From assembly GCF_900188315.1 (NCBI RefSeq), contig NZ_LT897781.1, positions 310,001 through 374,000 on the forward strand: DNA of 64,000 nucleotides, given 5' to 3'. Source of the DNA: Marinobacter sp. es.042. Lineage in GTDB: Bacteria; Pseudomonadota; Gammaproteobacteria; Pseudomonadales; Oleiphilaceae. Both the position numbers and the translations under genes were made by a program. Positions 17,892 through 26,714 of this stretch are shown in pieces. The notes beneath the pieces are model-generated. The model did no database searches. It was given only the letters and a program-made list of their open reading frames with translations, and was not told the origin of the DNA. Within the stretch, counting starts at the first letter, position 1, and each line of letters starts with the position of its first letter.

Positions 17892-18368
17892 ATGATGAAG
17901 AACTGGACTTACGCACTTGCGATCGTTTTTGCTGGACTGTTTTCAGGAACGGCTTTGGCTGAAACATCACCCGAGGATTCTTCCGTGGAGTCGCTTAAGC
18001 AGGAAACCCGTGAGTTGGGTGAGGCGCTTCAGGAATATGGTTCTGATCAGAAAGAGCAGGCCGAGGATTCGATCAACAAAACATTGTCGGCCCTGGATAA
18101 ACGCATCCAGGAGCTTGAGCAACAACTCTCGAAAAACTGGGACGATATGAGCGATACCGCCCGGGAGAGGTCCCAGAAGAGCCTCGAGTCGTTGCGGGAA
18201 CAGAGGGCGCGTGTCCAAAACTGGTATCAGGAACTGAAAGACAGCTCGGCATCCGCCTGGGAGAAGGCTCGAAAGGGATTCTCCGATGCCTATGAAGCGC
18301 TTTCAGAGCAATGGAACAACACCGAGGAGGAGTTGCAGGACTCGGAAAAACGCTCCGACAGCATCTGA
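17892..18368 (+). CDS. Small secreted coiled-coil protein of unknown function
   Basis: The start is set by GGGAGG at 17881-17886, five bases before ATG 17892. A longer frame reaches back to 17838 but has no ribosome site. The 158-residue product opens with a signal peptide (MMKNWTYALAIVFAGLF, cleavage after ALA near residue 24). The mature part is almost entirely charged, Glu/Lys/Gln/Ser-rich helix (ELEQQLSKNWDDMSDTAR and similar), predicted to form long coiled coils. I recognise no enzymatic domain. It resembles periplasmic helical proteins with apolipophorin-like repeats. It is convergent with the downstream symporter gene. Confidence 0.7.
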   Translation: MMKNWTYALAIVFAGLFSGTALAETSPEDSSVESLKQETRELGEALQEYGSDQKEQAEDSINKTLSALDKRIQELEQQLSKNWDDMSDTARERSQKSLESLREQRARVQNWYQELKDSSASAWEKARKGFSDAYEALSEQWNNTEEELQDSEKRSDSI

Positions 18369-18403
18369 GCTGGCCCAGCGCTGGTCAAGTCACCTCCGCC
18401 CGA

Positions 18404-19753
18404 TCAAGACGTTTCTTCAGGTACTGGTTCGGGCGGCAGTCTCTTTCCCGCCAGATTCTCCATCAGCCGGCAGGTCACCAGGTCGCCCGTCACGTTGATG
18501 GCCGTCCGGCACATATCCAGGATTCGATCCACGCCCATGATCAGTGCGATGCCGCTGGGAGGAATGCCCACGGTTTGCAGCACCATGGCAAGGATCACGA
18601 TGCCTACCCCAGGTGTGGCCGGCGAGCCGATGGACGCGCCCACAGCCATGGCGACCACGAGCGCCATACTGCCCATGCTGAGATCAATGCCGTAGACCTG
18701 TGCCAGAAAGATGGTAGCAACGGCCTGGTAGAGTGCCGTGCCGTTCATGTTGATGGTGGCGCCCAGGGGAATCACGAACTGGGAAACCGACGGCCGGACA
18801 CCGAGCTTGTCTTCGGCGGTTCTTATGGAAAGCGGCATGACGGCCGCCGAGCTGGATGTGGAAAAGGCCAGCAACAGCACATCCCGGGTGTCTTTCAGGA
18901 ACCGGACGGGGGATTGGCCGGCGAGCAGCTTCAGGATCAGCATGTAAACGCCCAGAAGTACCAGCAAGCCCGCAATGACGGTTGCGACATAGGATGCCAT
19001 GCCCAGCATTGCCCGGAATCCCAGGGTGGTTGTGAGTTGGGCCATCAGGCCGAACACGGCAATGGGGGCAAGGCGCATTGCCCAGCGTACGACCGTCATG
19101 CAGATTTGCTGGAGGGAATCGAGCAGGTCCAGCATGGGCCTGGATTTTTCCGGGGCCATGCTCACCAGGGCAATGCCGACAATGATGGAGAAGATCACCA
19201 CCTGGAGCATCTGGCCTTCAACCATGGCATCGAGCGGGTTGCCCGGTAGCAGCCCGATCAGGGTCTTGGGCAGTTCATCCACACCCGGCATGGAGGCAAC
19301 AGGCACACTGTTTTCCCCGGCTGCAACGGGAGTGCCGAGCCCTGCCATCATTCTGCCGGGGTTGATCAGGTCGCCGATCCAGAGACCTATCGATGCTGCC
19401 ATGGCCGTCGTGATTACGAAAAAGCCGGTTACCCTCAGGCCGAGCTTTCGCAACTGTTCAAGGTCTTCACTGGCGGCGAGCCCGCGAACCACCGAGGCAA
19501 TTACCAGGGGGATTACGATCATCTGGATGGTGGCGAGGAAGAGTTGCCCCGGGAAAGCCAGCCAGTTACCGATCAACGTCCCGGTTTCCGGTTCCACGAG
19601 TCCCACCGACGGTCCCAGGAGCGTGCCTGTAATCAACCCGAGGAACATGCCAATGAGCACCTTCAGCCAGAGCTTTCCCTGCACCAGCCCCGAGAGGTAG
19701 CTGCTGAGATGACGCAGTGGCCGTGGGTAAAAATCGCTCGTCTGGTTTGGCAT
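18404..19753 (-). CDS. Dicarboxylate/amino acid:cation symporter (DAACS family)
   Basis: The 449-residue membrane protein of the GltP/GltT/DctA family has eight predicted membrane helices and the two re-entrant signatures: SSSAAVMPLSI (about residue 296, in place of the usual serine-rich SSSSTLP) and the sodium-site motif ATINMNGTALYQ (about 332). It couples uptake of a dicarboxylate or acidic amino acid to sodium or proton gradients. Uptake of glutamate would fit the nearby glutamate/proline genes, but the sequence does not decide between glutamate, aspartate and C4-dicarboxylates. Confidence 0.85.
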   Translation of the reverse strand: MPNQTSDFYPRPLRHLSSYLSGLVQGKLWLKVLIGMFLGLITGTLLGPSVGLVEPETGTLIGNWLAFPGQLFLATIQMIVIPLVIASVVRGLAASEDLEQLRKLGLRVTGFFVITTAMAASIGLWIGDLINPGRMMAGLGTPVAAGENSVPVASMPGVDELPKTLIGLLPGNPLDAMVEGQMLQVVIFSIIVGIALVSMAPEKSRPMLDLLDSLQQICMTVVRWAMRLAPIAVFGLMAQLTTTLGFRAMLGMASYVATVIAGLLVLLGVYMLILKLLAGQSPVRFLKDTRDVLLLAFSTSSSAAVMPLSIRTAEDKLGVRPSVSQFVIPLGATINMNGTALYQAVATIFLAQVYGIDLSMGSMALVVAMAVGASIGSPATPGVGIVILAMVLQTVGIPPSGIALIMGVDRILDMCRTAINVTGDLVTCRLMENLAGKRLPPEPVPEETS

Positions 19754-19830
19754 TGCCTTGAATCTTCCCTGTTTCTGTTGGAGCTACCCTGAAAGCATAG
19801 CCCATGCTGGCTCTGCGTTTGTGAGGCAGA

Positions 19831-20529
19831 TCAATCCGGCATCAGGTTGATTTCTTCAGCAGTCAGTGAGCGGTATTCGCCGGCCGCCAGGTCTTCGTCC
19901 AACCGGATATTCCCCATCCGTTCCCGGTGCAGGGTCGTTACGCGATTACCGACGGCATGGAACATGCGTTTCACCTGATGGTAGCGGCCTTCGTAAATGG
20001 TCACTCTGGCTTCACAGGGGCTCAGAAGATCCAGGTCAGCAGGTGAGGTGGTGAGTTGCTCGAACTCAAACCAGATGCCCTCCGCGAATCGATGAGGGGT
20101 CTCTGGAGAAATCGGATAGGCGGTGCTGACCCGGTAGACTTTCGGGATCTTGATTCGGGGCTCGGTGAGCTGGCGTGACCAGCGGCCATCATTGGTGAGA
20201 ATAAGCAGGCCCGTGCTGGCACGGTCGAGTCGTCCGGCAATGTGCAGCTCCTCGCGCAGTTCTGGCGAGATCAGCTCCATCACGGTCCGATGGGTGTCGT
20301 CGAGCGTTGCACTCAGAAAACCTGCAGGTTTGTGGAGCATGAGGTAATGGCAGGCTTCAGCCTCTTGAATGATATCGCCGTCCATCCGTACGCATGAAAA
20401 CCGATCCACCTCGGCAGCAGCATCGCGGCAGGTGACGTCATTTACGGCCACCCGACCGGAAGCAATCAGAAAATTGGCCTGACGGCGACTGATGTCATTC
20501 CGGTTGCTGAGAATTCGTGAAAGCTTCAT
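19831..20529 (-). CDS. rsuA: Ribosomal small-subunit pseudouridine synthase RsuA
   Basis: The 232-residue protein has an N-terminal S4 RNA-binding domain (MKLSRILSNRNDISRRQANFLI) and a pseudouridine synthase domain with the catalytic Asp in AGRLDRASTGLLILTNDG (about residues 97-115), preceded by LHKPAG and followed by YHQVKRMFHAVG. RsuA converts U516 of 16S rRNA to pseudouridine. RluE/RluB relatives are the alternative; size and the S4 domain favour RsuA. It is divergent from the TIGR02647 gene across 55 bp. Confidence 0.87.
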   Translation of the reverse strand: MKLSRILSNRNDISRRQANFLIASGRVAVNDVTCRDAAAEVDRFSCVRMDGDIIQEAEACHYLMLHKPAGFLSATLDDTHRTVMELISPELREELHIAGRLDRASTGLLILTNDGRWSRQLTEPRIKIPKVYRVSTAYPISPETPHRFAEGIWFEFEQLTTSPADLDLLSPCEARVTIYEGRYHQVKRMFHAVGNRVTTLHRERMGNIRLDEDLAAGEYRSLTAEEINLMPD

Positions 20530-20584
20530 GGTGTGAATCGGCTATGCTGAATGTAAACCCCCGATAATAATACGAGGAAATGCC

Positions 20585-20824
20585 ATGCCATTCTCTGTTG
20601 ATCACCTTGCCGAACTCAATTTGCTGGGCCAATTTCCTTCCACCTCGACTCAGGAAGGGCTCAAGGTTCATGCCCATTCGGCGGCTCCGGAAACGGTGAA
20701 GGCCGCCGAAAACCTTCATGCCAAGGGGCTGATCAGCCAGAAAGATGGCGGCTATCTCACGCCGTTGGGGGCAGAGGCAGTCGATCTGACCCAGAAACTC
20801 CAGTCGATTCTCAGTAGCTCATAA
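20585..20824 (+). CDS. TIGR02647-type small protein, putative DNA-binding
   Basis: The 79-residue protein reads MPFSVDHLAELNLLGQF, then STQEGLKVH and DGGYLTPLGAEA, and matches a small conserved family (TIGR02647) known from pseudomonads and vibrios. The C-terminal half resembles a winged-helix wing (KGLISQKDGGYLTPLG), so nucleic-acid binding is plausible. Function is not established. GAGGAA lies five bases before the ATG. Confidence 0.75.
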   Translation: MPFSVDHLAELNLLGQFPSTSTQEGLKVHAHSAAPETVKAAENLHAKGLISQKDGGYLTPLGAEAVDLTQKLQSILSSS

Positions 20825-20883
20825 AGCGCGGATGACCTGTCCGGCCTTTGAGACCCGGTGCCCTCCCGCGTTAGGGTGAGGCC

Positions 20884-21618
20884 ATGAGCAACTGGAAGAA
20901 GTCGCCCGTCCTCTGGATGGGCGGGAGCATTGCCGCCGTTGGGCTGATAGTCGGTCTGCTTTACGCCTTCGGTGTGCATCAGCAGGTCGTCGAGCTTCTG
21001 CGCTGGTTTGATACCCAAGGGGCCTGGGCGGCTCTCTTGTTTGTCGGCATCATGGTGCTGGCCATGGTGCTGCTTCTGCCAGGGGTGTTGTTGACCACCG
21101 GAGCGGGTTTCGTGTTCGGCGTGCTGGAAGGCACAGCCTACGTGGTGGTGGGCACTACTGTGGGTTCGGCCATTGCCTTTCTGGTTGCCAGGCATTTTCT
21201 GGGTGAGCACGCCCGAGTGTACATTCGCAGCCGCGCGCGATTGTCTGTCGTCAGCAACGAAATGGCGCCTCACGGCTGGAAAATCGTACTCCTGACCCGT
21301 CTGATCCCTTTCTTCCCCGGCAAGCTGTCCAATTTTCTGTTCGGTCTCACCAATTTCTCGTTTGGCGGTTTCGTTGTCGGCACCTTTTTCGGTGTGATTC
21401 CCTTTTCCCTGCATAACGTTTATCTCGGCTCGCTTGCCGCCGACCTGTCAACTCTGGGTGTGCGGGAAACCGGCCGTTCACCCCTGGAGTGGGCCATTTA
21501 CGGAGCCGGTTTCGTAGGCACGGTACTGGCCGTGGTGTTTCTCAATCGTCTCGCCCGGCGGGCACTCGCCCGTTACAAGGTTGAGACTGAGCCAACAGAA
21601 CAGGAGGCAAACGAATGA
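20884..21618 (+). CDS. TVP38/TMEM64 (DedA-related) membrane protein
   Basis: The 244-residue inner-membrane protein has five or six hydrophobic segments and the SNARE-associated/VTT domain: GAGFVFGVLEGTAYVVVG (about residue 74), FLVARHFLG, and LTRLIPFFPGKLSNFLFGLT (about 139-158), with the family's conserved Arg and Pro and a G-rich re-entrant loop. Such proteins are linked to lipid scrambling or membrane homeostasis. Its last four bases overlap the start of the downstream glycosidase-like gene (ATGA at 21615-21618), so the two are translationally coupled. Confidence 0.83.
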   Translation: MSNWKKSPVLWMGGSIAAVGLIVGLLYAFGVHQQVVELLRWFDTQGAWAALLFVGIMVLAMVLLLPGVLLTTGAGFVFGVLEGTAYVVVGTTVGSAIAFLVARHFLGEHARVYIRSRARLSVVSNEMAPHGWKIVLLTRLIPFFPGKLSNFLFGLTNFSFGGFVVGTFFGVIPFSLHNVYLGSLAADLSTLGVRETGRSPLEWAIYGAGFVGTVLAVVFLNRLARRALARYKVETEPTEQEANE

Positions 21619-23810
21619 GCTGGATGACGTGGCTGCCCTGGCGTTACCTGGTAAAACGCGTGGCCCACCGCCATGGTTTCCTCGATCCGATCGCGCTGCT
21701 CGGGAAACTTCACAGTTTTGCCCAGCCTTCGGAAGTCGGCGAGCCCATCGAACTGCTCAGGGCCGGCGTGGTTTTCCATGCGCGGGGGCTGATCAACAGT
21801 CGGGTCATCCAGCACAACCTTGATTGGGTCTGGCCATACTGGGTGGAGCGCCAGTTTGACCCCGAAGACATTGCCTTCATTCCCCGGGCATTCTCGATTA
21901 CCCACATCAATCTCAGTAACCGTAACTGGACGGCCATCGGACAGCCGGATGTGGATGAATTGCCCGTGGTGGATCCCCGGGGGTTGCTGACACCGTTCCA
22001 TGACGGCTGGTCACTGGATGCGTGGCTGCTGGCGGACGATGGCCGGTGCCTTCTGCCCTCACGTTGCAAGACGGCCCGGCAACTCCAGGAACTTGAGGGT
22101 GGTCCCTGCGTGGTCACAGAGTCCGAACTGGACGGGCTGGCCCTGACCAGTCGTTCCCGGGTGGTAGTCGAAAACGGCCGGGCGGTTTGCGAAATGGTCG
22201 TGAAGGCCCGGGCCGAGACTTCCGGCTCTCTGGTCATATCCTTGCGCCCCGCCAATCCTGAAGGAATCAGCTTTATCAACAAGGTCCGGCTGTCCGAGCA
22301 GAGAGACGCCTGGACCATAGATGGCAAGCAGGCGGTGTTTTTCAGTCGCCCGGCAGAGCGTCATCATGTGTCGAACTATCGCGAGGGTGATGTTCGGATT
22401 CATCTGCAGGACAAGGAAGACCAGAGCGAAGGGCAGTGCGACGTCGGAATGGTCACCGCAGCGGCCCTGTTCCGGGTCGAAGCAGGTGAGGAGTCGGAGC
22501 TCAGGCTCAGAGTGCCGCTGCAGGATGAGTCGGCGCCAGTCATTCGATCTGACGGCTGGGCGGCCGCCCTTCATGGCTATGCCCGCCTGGAGTGCCCCGA
22601 CGAAAACTGGCAGTTCCTCTATGACGCCGCCCTGAATTCCCTGGTGCTGCACTCTCCGGAAGATGTGTACCCCGGGCCCTATACTTACAAGCGTTTCTGG
22701 TTTCGCGATGCCGCGTTCATTATCCATGCCTTGCTCTGTGCAGGTCTGACAGATCGCGCTGAGCGGGCGCTCTACCAGTTCCCGGCGCGGCAACTGAAAA
22801 ACGGCTATTTCCGCTCCCAGGAAGGGGAATGGGATGCCAATGGAGAAGTGCTCTGGATTCTGAGGCGGTTCCATGAGCTTACGGGTCGACCTCTGCACCC
22901 GGAGTGGCAAGAGCCGGTGCGCAAGGGCGCTCGCTGGATCGAGAATAAACGCCTGAGTGAAAATATCGAAGGGCCTCACGCTGGCCTTTTGCCCGCCGGA
23001 TTCAGTGCCGAGCACCTGGGGCCCAATGACTATTATTATTGGGACGACTTCTGGGGCATCGCCGGCCTGAAGGCCGCCGAATCATTGTTTGCCCCGATCG
23101 ACCGGGAAACCGGCGAGCATTTTGGCGCCGGTGCCCGGGAGTTCAGCCAGACGGTGGATCGCAGCCTGGCAACCTGCGAGCAGCGACTCAAACGACCGGG
23201 AATGCCGGCCTCGCCCTATCGCCGCCTGGATGCGGGCGCCATAGGCTCACTGGCGATGGGCTATCCGACCCAGCTGTGTGAGCCGGATGATCCCAGGTTG
23301 CTGGACTGTGCCGAATTCCTGCTCGAAAAATGCTTTGTAAAAGGGGCGTTCTATCAGGACATGATTCACTCGGGCCTTAACGCCTACCTCACCCTCCATG
23401 TGGCTCAGGTTCTCCTGCGTGCGGGCGATGCTCGATTCCTGGATCTGGTGGATGCGGTGGCCGGCCTGGCATCGCCCACCGGGCAATGGCCGGAAGCCAT
23501 ACATCCGGCGACCGAGGGCGGCTGTATGGGCGATGGTCACCATGTCTGGGCGTCGGCCGAGTGGGTGTTGATGGTGCGCAACTGCTTTGTCCGGGAGGAG
23601 GGAGATCGTCTCATTCTCGGAGCCGGTATCCCTCCCCGGTGGCTGGAGCAGGACAAACCAATCCGCTTCGGGCCGGCACCGACCAGTTTCGGATCCGTGT
23701 CCGTCACCATTACGCCCCGGCCGGGCGCAGCACCCGAAGTCACCTGGAAGGGTAACTGGCACGATTCCGAGCCGGCGATCGAAGTAAGGCTGCCGGAGAC
23801 CCGTGCCTGA
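21615..23810 (+). CDS. Uncharacterised six-hairpin glycosidase-like protein
   Basis: This 731-residue protein lacks an obvious signal peptide. Residues 1 to about 330 look beta-rich. The C-terminal half looks like an (alpha/alpha)6 toroid as in GH15/GH63-type enzymes, with aromatic/acidic clusters YKRFWFRDAAFI (about 352-363), GEWDANGEVLWIL (about 402-414), DYYYWDDFWGIAG (about 470-482) and GHHVWASAEWVLM (about 640-652). The Asp/Glu residues in these motifs are candidates for general acid and base. It starts inside the TVP38 gene's stop codon, so the pair is co-translated, an unusual partner for a cytoplasmic carbohydrate-active enzyme. The substrate is unknown; I do not recognise a named family. 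Confidence 0.7.
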   Translation: MSWMTWLPWRYLVKRVAHRHGFLDPIALLGKLHSFAQPSEVGEPIELLRAGVVFHARGLINSRVIQHNLDWVWPYWVERQFDPEDIAFIPRAFSITHINLSNRNWTAIGQPDVDELPVVDPRGLLTPFHDGWSLDAWLLADDGRCLLPSRCKTARQLQELEGGPCVVTESELDGLALTSRSRVVVENGRAVCEMVVKARAETSGSLVISLRPANPEGISFINKVRLSEQRDAWTIDGKQAVFFSRPAERHHVSNYREGDVRIHLQDKEDQSEGQCDVGMVTAAALFRVEAGEESELRLRVPLQDESAPVIRSDGWAAALHGYARLECPDENWQFLYDAALNSLVLHSPEDVYPGPYTYKRFWFRDAAFIIHALLCAGLTDRAERALYQFPARQLKNGYFRSQEGEWDANGEVLWILRRFHELTGRPLHPEWQEPVRKGARWIENKRLSENIEGPHAGLLPAGFSAEHLGPNDYYYWDDFWGIAGLKAAESLFAPIDRETGEHFGAGAREFSQTVDRSLATCEQRLKRPGMPASPYRRLDAGAIGSLAMGYPTQLCEPDDPRLLDCAEFLLEKCFVKGAFYQDMIHSGLNAYLTLHVAQVLLRAGDARFLDLVDAVAGLASPTGQWPEAIHPATEGGCMGDGHHVWASAEWVLMVRNCFVREEGDRLILGAGIPPRWLEQDKPIRFGPAPTSFGSVSVTITPRPGAAPEVTWKGNWHDSEPAIEVRLPETRA

Positions 23811-23913
23811 CAAACTGTACCGGTCACGAAACCGGATTTCTGTATCTGTTTTGTTTGCCTGCTAACTTATAAAGTAAGCTGACTGACAAATACATCGAAT
23901 CCGGTTGAGTTTC

Positions 23914-24801
23914 ATGCGCTCACTGTTTTACTCGTTTTTCGTGCCCGCGCTGTTCGTCTGGCTGTGGAGTACTGGTTTTATCGGCGCCAAGTACGGTCTG
24001 CCCTTTGCGGAGCCGTTCACGCTGCTGCTGATCCGCATGCTGCTGACACTGGTGGTGCTTGGAGCCCTGGCCTGGGTCATGAAAACCCGCTGGCCGGGCT
24101 GGCGAGGTGCTGGGCACCTTGCGGTCACCGGGATGTTGGTGCATGGCTGCTATCTGGGCGGCGTCTACTACGCGATTCAGGACGGAATGGCATCCGGAAT
24201 TGTTTCCCTGATTGTGGGGCTGCAACCCCTGGTGACGGCTGCGGCGGCGGTGGCAATCCTCAAGGAAACAGTCAGCGGACGTCAGTGGATTGGACTTATT
24301 CTGGGGCTGGTCGGTGTGGCACTTGTCCTCCTCGAGAAGTTCGGTATGAGTGGTCAGGCCTCCGGCTTTTCTCCCTGGAGCCTGCTTTGGGCGGGTTTTG
24401 CCCTCGCTGGAATTTCCATGGGCACGGTCTACCAGAAACGCTTCGGCGCCAGCGCGGATCTGGTGGCCGGCACACTGATCCAATTTGCGGCAGCGGCCGC
24501 CCTGTTTGCCATTGGAGCCTTCGCCCTCGAAACCCGAGAGGTTGAGTGGAGCCTGCAGTTGCAGTTGTCCATGGCCTGGCTTGTGATTGGGTTATCCACC
24601 GGCGCCGTCCTTCTTCTGATGTGGCTGATACGCCAGGGTGCTGCTTCCCAGGTGGCCAGCCTGTTCTACCTGGTGCCTCCGGTTACCGCGCTGGAAGCGT
24701 ATCTGCTGTTCGATGAGCGCCTTGGAGGACTGGCAATGACAGGCGGGCTCATCGCTATCGTTGGTGTGGCTCTGGTTGCCACCCAGAAAAAACCAGCCTA
24801 G
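23914..24801 (+). CDS. EamA/DMT-superfamily transporter
   Basis: The preferred start is ATG 23914 (MRSLFYSFFVPALFVWLWSTGF); a TTG nine bases earlier is possible. The 295 residues form about ten membrane segments in two EamA repeats, with the motif WSTGFIGAKYGLPFAEPFTLLLIR typical of drug/metabolite transporters. Substrate is unknown. It is followed by a second EamA-fold gene after 26 bp on the same strand, probably in one transcript. Confidence 0.8.
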   Translation: MRSLFYSFFVPALFVWLWSTGFIGAKYGLPFAEPFTLLLIRMLLTLVVLGALAWVMKTRWPGWRGAGHLAVTGMLVHGCYLGGVYYAIQDGMASGIVSLIVGLQPLVTAAAAVAILKETVSGRQWIGLILGLVGVALVLLEKFGMSGQASGFSPWSLLWAGFALAGISMGTVYQKRFGASADLVAGTLIQFAAAAALFAIGAFALETREVEWSLQLQLSMAWLVIGLSTGAVLLLMWLIRQGAASQVASLFYLVPPVTALEAYLLFDERLGGLAMTGGLIAIVGVALVATQKKPA

Positions 24802-24827
24802 GAAGGGTGTCCGGGAGTGGCGAATAC

Positions 24828-25718
24828 ATGACGGATGCGACCAAAGGGGTCTGGTATGGCCTGAGTGCCTACACGATCTGGGGCTGTTTTCCTCTGTTCT
24901 TTGCCCTGTTTGAGGGTGTGCCGGCTTTTGAAATCTTGATTCACCGGATCATCTGGTCCTGTGTTTTTCTCGCTGTGGTCATAAGTGGCCTCCGTCGCTG
25001 GCCTGCTGTGAGAGCGGCATTGGCGAATCCGAAGCAGCTCTGGCGCGTTCTTGCCTGTGCGCTGCTCATTGCCGCCAACTGGGGCATCTACATTTATTCC
25101 GTGGAAACCCGCCATGTTCTCCAGGCCAGCCTGGGCTATTTCCTGACGCCACTGGTGAATGTCGCCTTGGGCATGCTCGTGCTTCGCGAACGCATGGGGC
25201 CGTGGCAGATGGCTGCGGTGGTGCTCGCAGGCGTTGGTATTCTGATCCAGCTTGCGATGCTTGGTGAACTGCCGTGGATTTCACTCGCCCTTGCCATGAG
25301 TTTCGGTACTTATGGCCTCGTTCGAAAACAGGTGGTGCTCGATGGGCTTTCCGGCCTGTTCGTTGAAACCATGCTGCTGTTGCCGGTCGGCCTGCTGACC
25401 TTTGGATGGCTGGCGAGCGAGGGAATGTCGCACTTCGGCGACAGTGCCTACATTGGCAGCCTGCTGATGGCCAGCGGCATCGTGACAGCCATTCCGCTGC
25501 TACTTTTTGCCGGTGCCGCCCGGCGCCTGCGGTTGGCGACCGTCGGCTTCCTGATGTACATCAATCCCACCCTGCAGTTCTTTATTGCCCTGCTCGTGTT
25601 CGGCGAGCCTTTGAGTGACGCCCAACTGACGAGCTTTGTGGTGATCTGGATTGCACTGGGCCTGTACAGCTGGTCTTCCTGGCACTACCGGCCGCGGGTG
25701 CCGGTAGGCCAGGATTGA
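24828..25718 (+). CDS. rarD: RarD-type EamA permease
   Basis: The 296-residue membrane protein has RarD hallmarks: GVWYGLSAYTIWGCFPLFF at the N-terminus, EILIHRIIWS, ANWGIYIYSV (about residue 81) and LGYFLTPLVNV, then MYINPTLQFFIALLVFGEP in the C-terminal repeat. A GTG start at 24807 would add seven residues, but ATG 24828 with GGGAG upstream fits the family. RarD is named for chloramphenicol sensitivity, and its real substrate is unsettled. Ten hydrophobic segments are visible. Confidence 0.85.
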   Translation: MTDATKGVWYGLSAYTIWGCFPLFFALFEGVPAFEILIHRIIWSCVFLAVVISGLRRWPAVRAALANPKQLWRVLACALLIAANWGIYIYSVETRHVLQASLGYFLTPLVNVALGMLVLRERMGPWQMAAVVLAGVGILIQLAMLGELPWISLALAMSFGTYGLVRKQVVLDGLSGLFVETMLLLPVGLLTFGWLASEGMSHFGDSAYIGSLLMASGIVTAIPLLLFAGAARRLRLATVGFLMYINPTLQFFIALLVFGEPLSDAQLTSFVVIWIALGLYSWSSWHYRPRVPVGQD

Positions 25719-25744
25719 GTTTGCCACGCTCGGGACTAGACCAC

Positions 25745-26635
25745 TCAGGAGAGTGTCGCGAGCAGATCATTGATGGCCCGGGCGAAGGGCACGGGTGAAT
25801 CTTCCTGAAGAAAATGACCGCCCTTGAGGGTTACGTGGGGCTGGTCTTTTGCGCCTGGAATCCGCTTCTGCATATAGGCGTCGCCGCCCCGGGTGATCGG
25901 ATCGCCATTGCTGAAGGTGGTCAGAAATGGCTTTTCCCAACGTTCGAGCACTTTCCAGGCGTTCCGGTTAGCCTCACTAGCGGGATCGTCCGGGTGCATC
26001 GGTACCAGTCTGGGGAAGGCCCGGGCGCCGGCTTTGTACTTTTTGCCAGGGAAGGGGGCGTCGTAGGCCCTCATTTCATCGGGGCCCAGCTTGCGGAAAG
26101 AGCCGGTGTTGATGATCCGTGCAATGGGAAACCAGGGACTGTGCAGGGCAAAATTCTTCCAGATCTTGAACGCCGGCGGGGCTTTCTGATCGCCGGTTGG
26201 TAACATGCCGTTGCCCACCACAATGGCCCGGAACCGCTCCGGATTCTCCGCCGCCAGCCGCAGCCCCAGCAATGAGCCCCAATCCTGGCATACCAGAGTG
26301 ATGTTGGTGAGTCCGAGCTGATCGAGGAATGACTGCATCCAGTCCATGTGCTGCTGGTAGGAATAGTCGTCAAGGGACGTGGGTTTGTCGGACTTGCCGA
26401 AACCGATCAGGTCCGGGGCGATAACCCGGTGGCCGGCCGCCGCGCAGATCGGAATCATATGCCGGTAGAGGTAGGACCAGGAAGGTTCGCCATGCATCAT
26501 CAGAACGGGACTTGCGTCGGCCGGCCCTTCATCCACGAAGTGCATTCGCAGCCCGTCCACCTCCACGTAGTGGGGCTCAAACGGGTAATCCAGGAGTCGT
26601 TCAAAGCGTTTTTCCGGGGTTCTGACAAAATCCAT
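25745..26635 (-). CDS. Haloalkane dehalogenase, subfamily HLD-I (alpha/beta hydrolase)
   Basis: From ATG 26635 the product (296 residues) begins MDFVRTPEKRFERLLDYPFEPHYV, the standard HLD-I opening; longer starts at 26656 and 26716 are possible. The oxyanion segment is MHGEPSWSYLYRHMI and the nucleophile is Asp118 in LVCQDWGSLLGLR. The Trp next to it is one halide-stabilising residue, and a second Trp candidate lies in HSPWFPI. The catalytic His is in KGGHFLQED near the C-terminus. The enzyme hydrolyses carbon-halogen bonds of alkyl halides to alcohols, a trait found in marine bacteria. Substrate range cannot be read from sequence. It is divergent from a lipid-kinase gene. Confidence 0.83.
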   Translation of the reverse strand: MDFVRTPEKRFERLLDYPFEPHYVEVDGLRMHFVDEGPADASPVLMMHGEPSWSYLYRHMIPICAAAGHRVIAPDLIGFGKSDKPTSLDDYSYQQHMDWMQSFLDQLGLTNITLVCQDWGSLLGLRLAAENPERFRAIVVGNGMLPTGDQKAPPAFKIWKNFALHSPWFPIARIINTGSFRKLGPDEMRAYDAPFPGKKYKAGARAFPRLVPMHPDDPASEANRNAWKVLERWEKPFLTTFSNGDPITRGGDAYMQKRIPGAKDQPHVTLKGGHFLQEDSPVPFARAINDLLATLS

Positions 26636-26714
26636 CGAGCTTGCCTTATTGTTCATTATTGTGAGGGAATGGTCGAAAGGATTGTGCTGGAGCAGGGGAG
26701 CAGAGACAAGCGCC

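Noticed and set aside
18311..19249. A 312-residue plus-strand open frame over the DAACS symporter
   Set aside because: It runs antisense to a clear membrane transporter and lacks hydrophobic or domain patterns.
26636..26714. Longer starts for both the dehalogenase and the lipid kinase that would overlap each other
   Set aside because: The extra residues do not match either family; the inner starts leave a normal divergent promoter gap.
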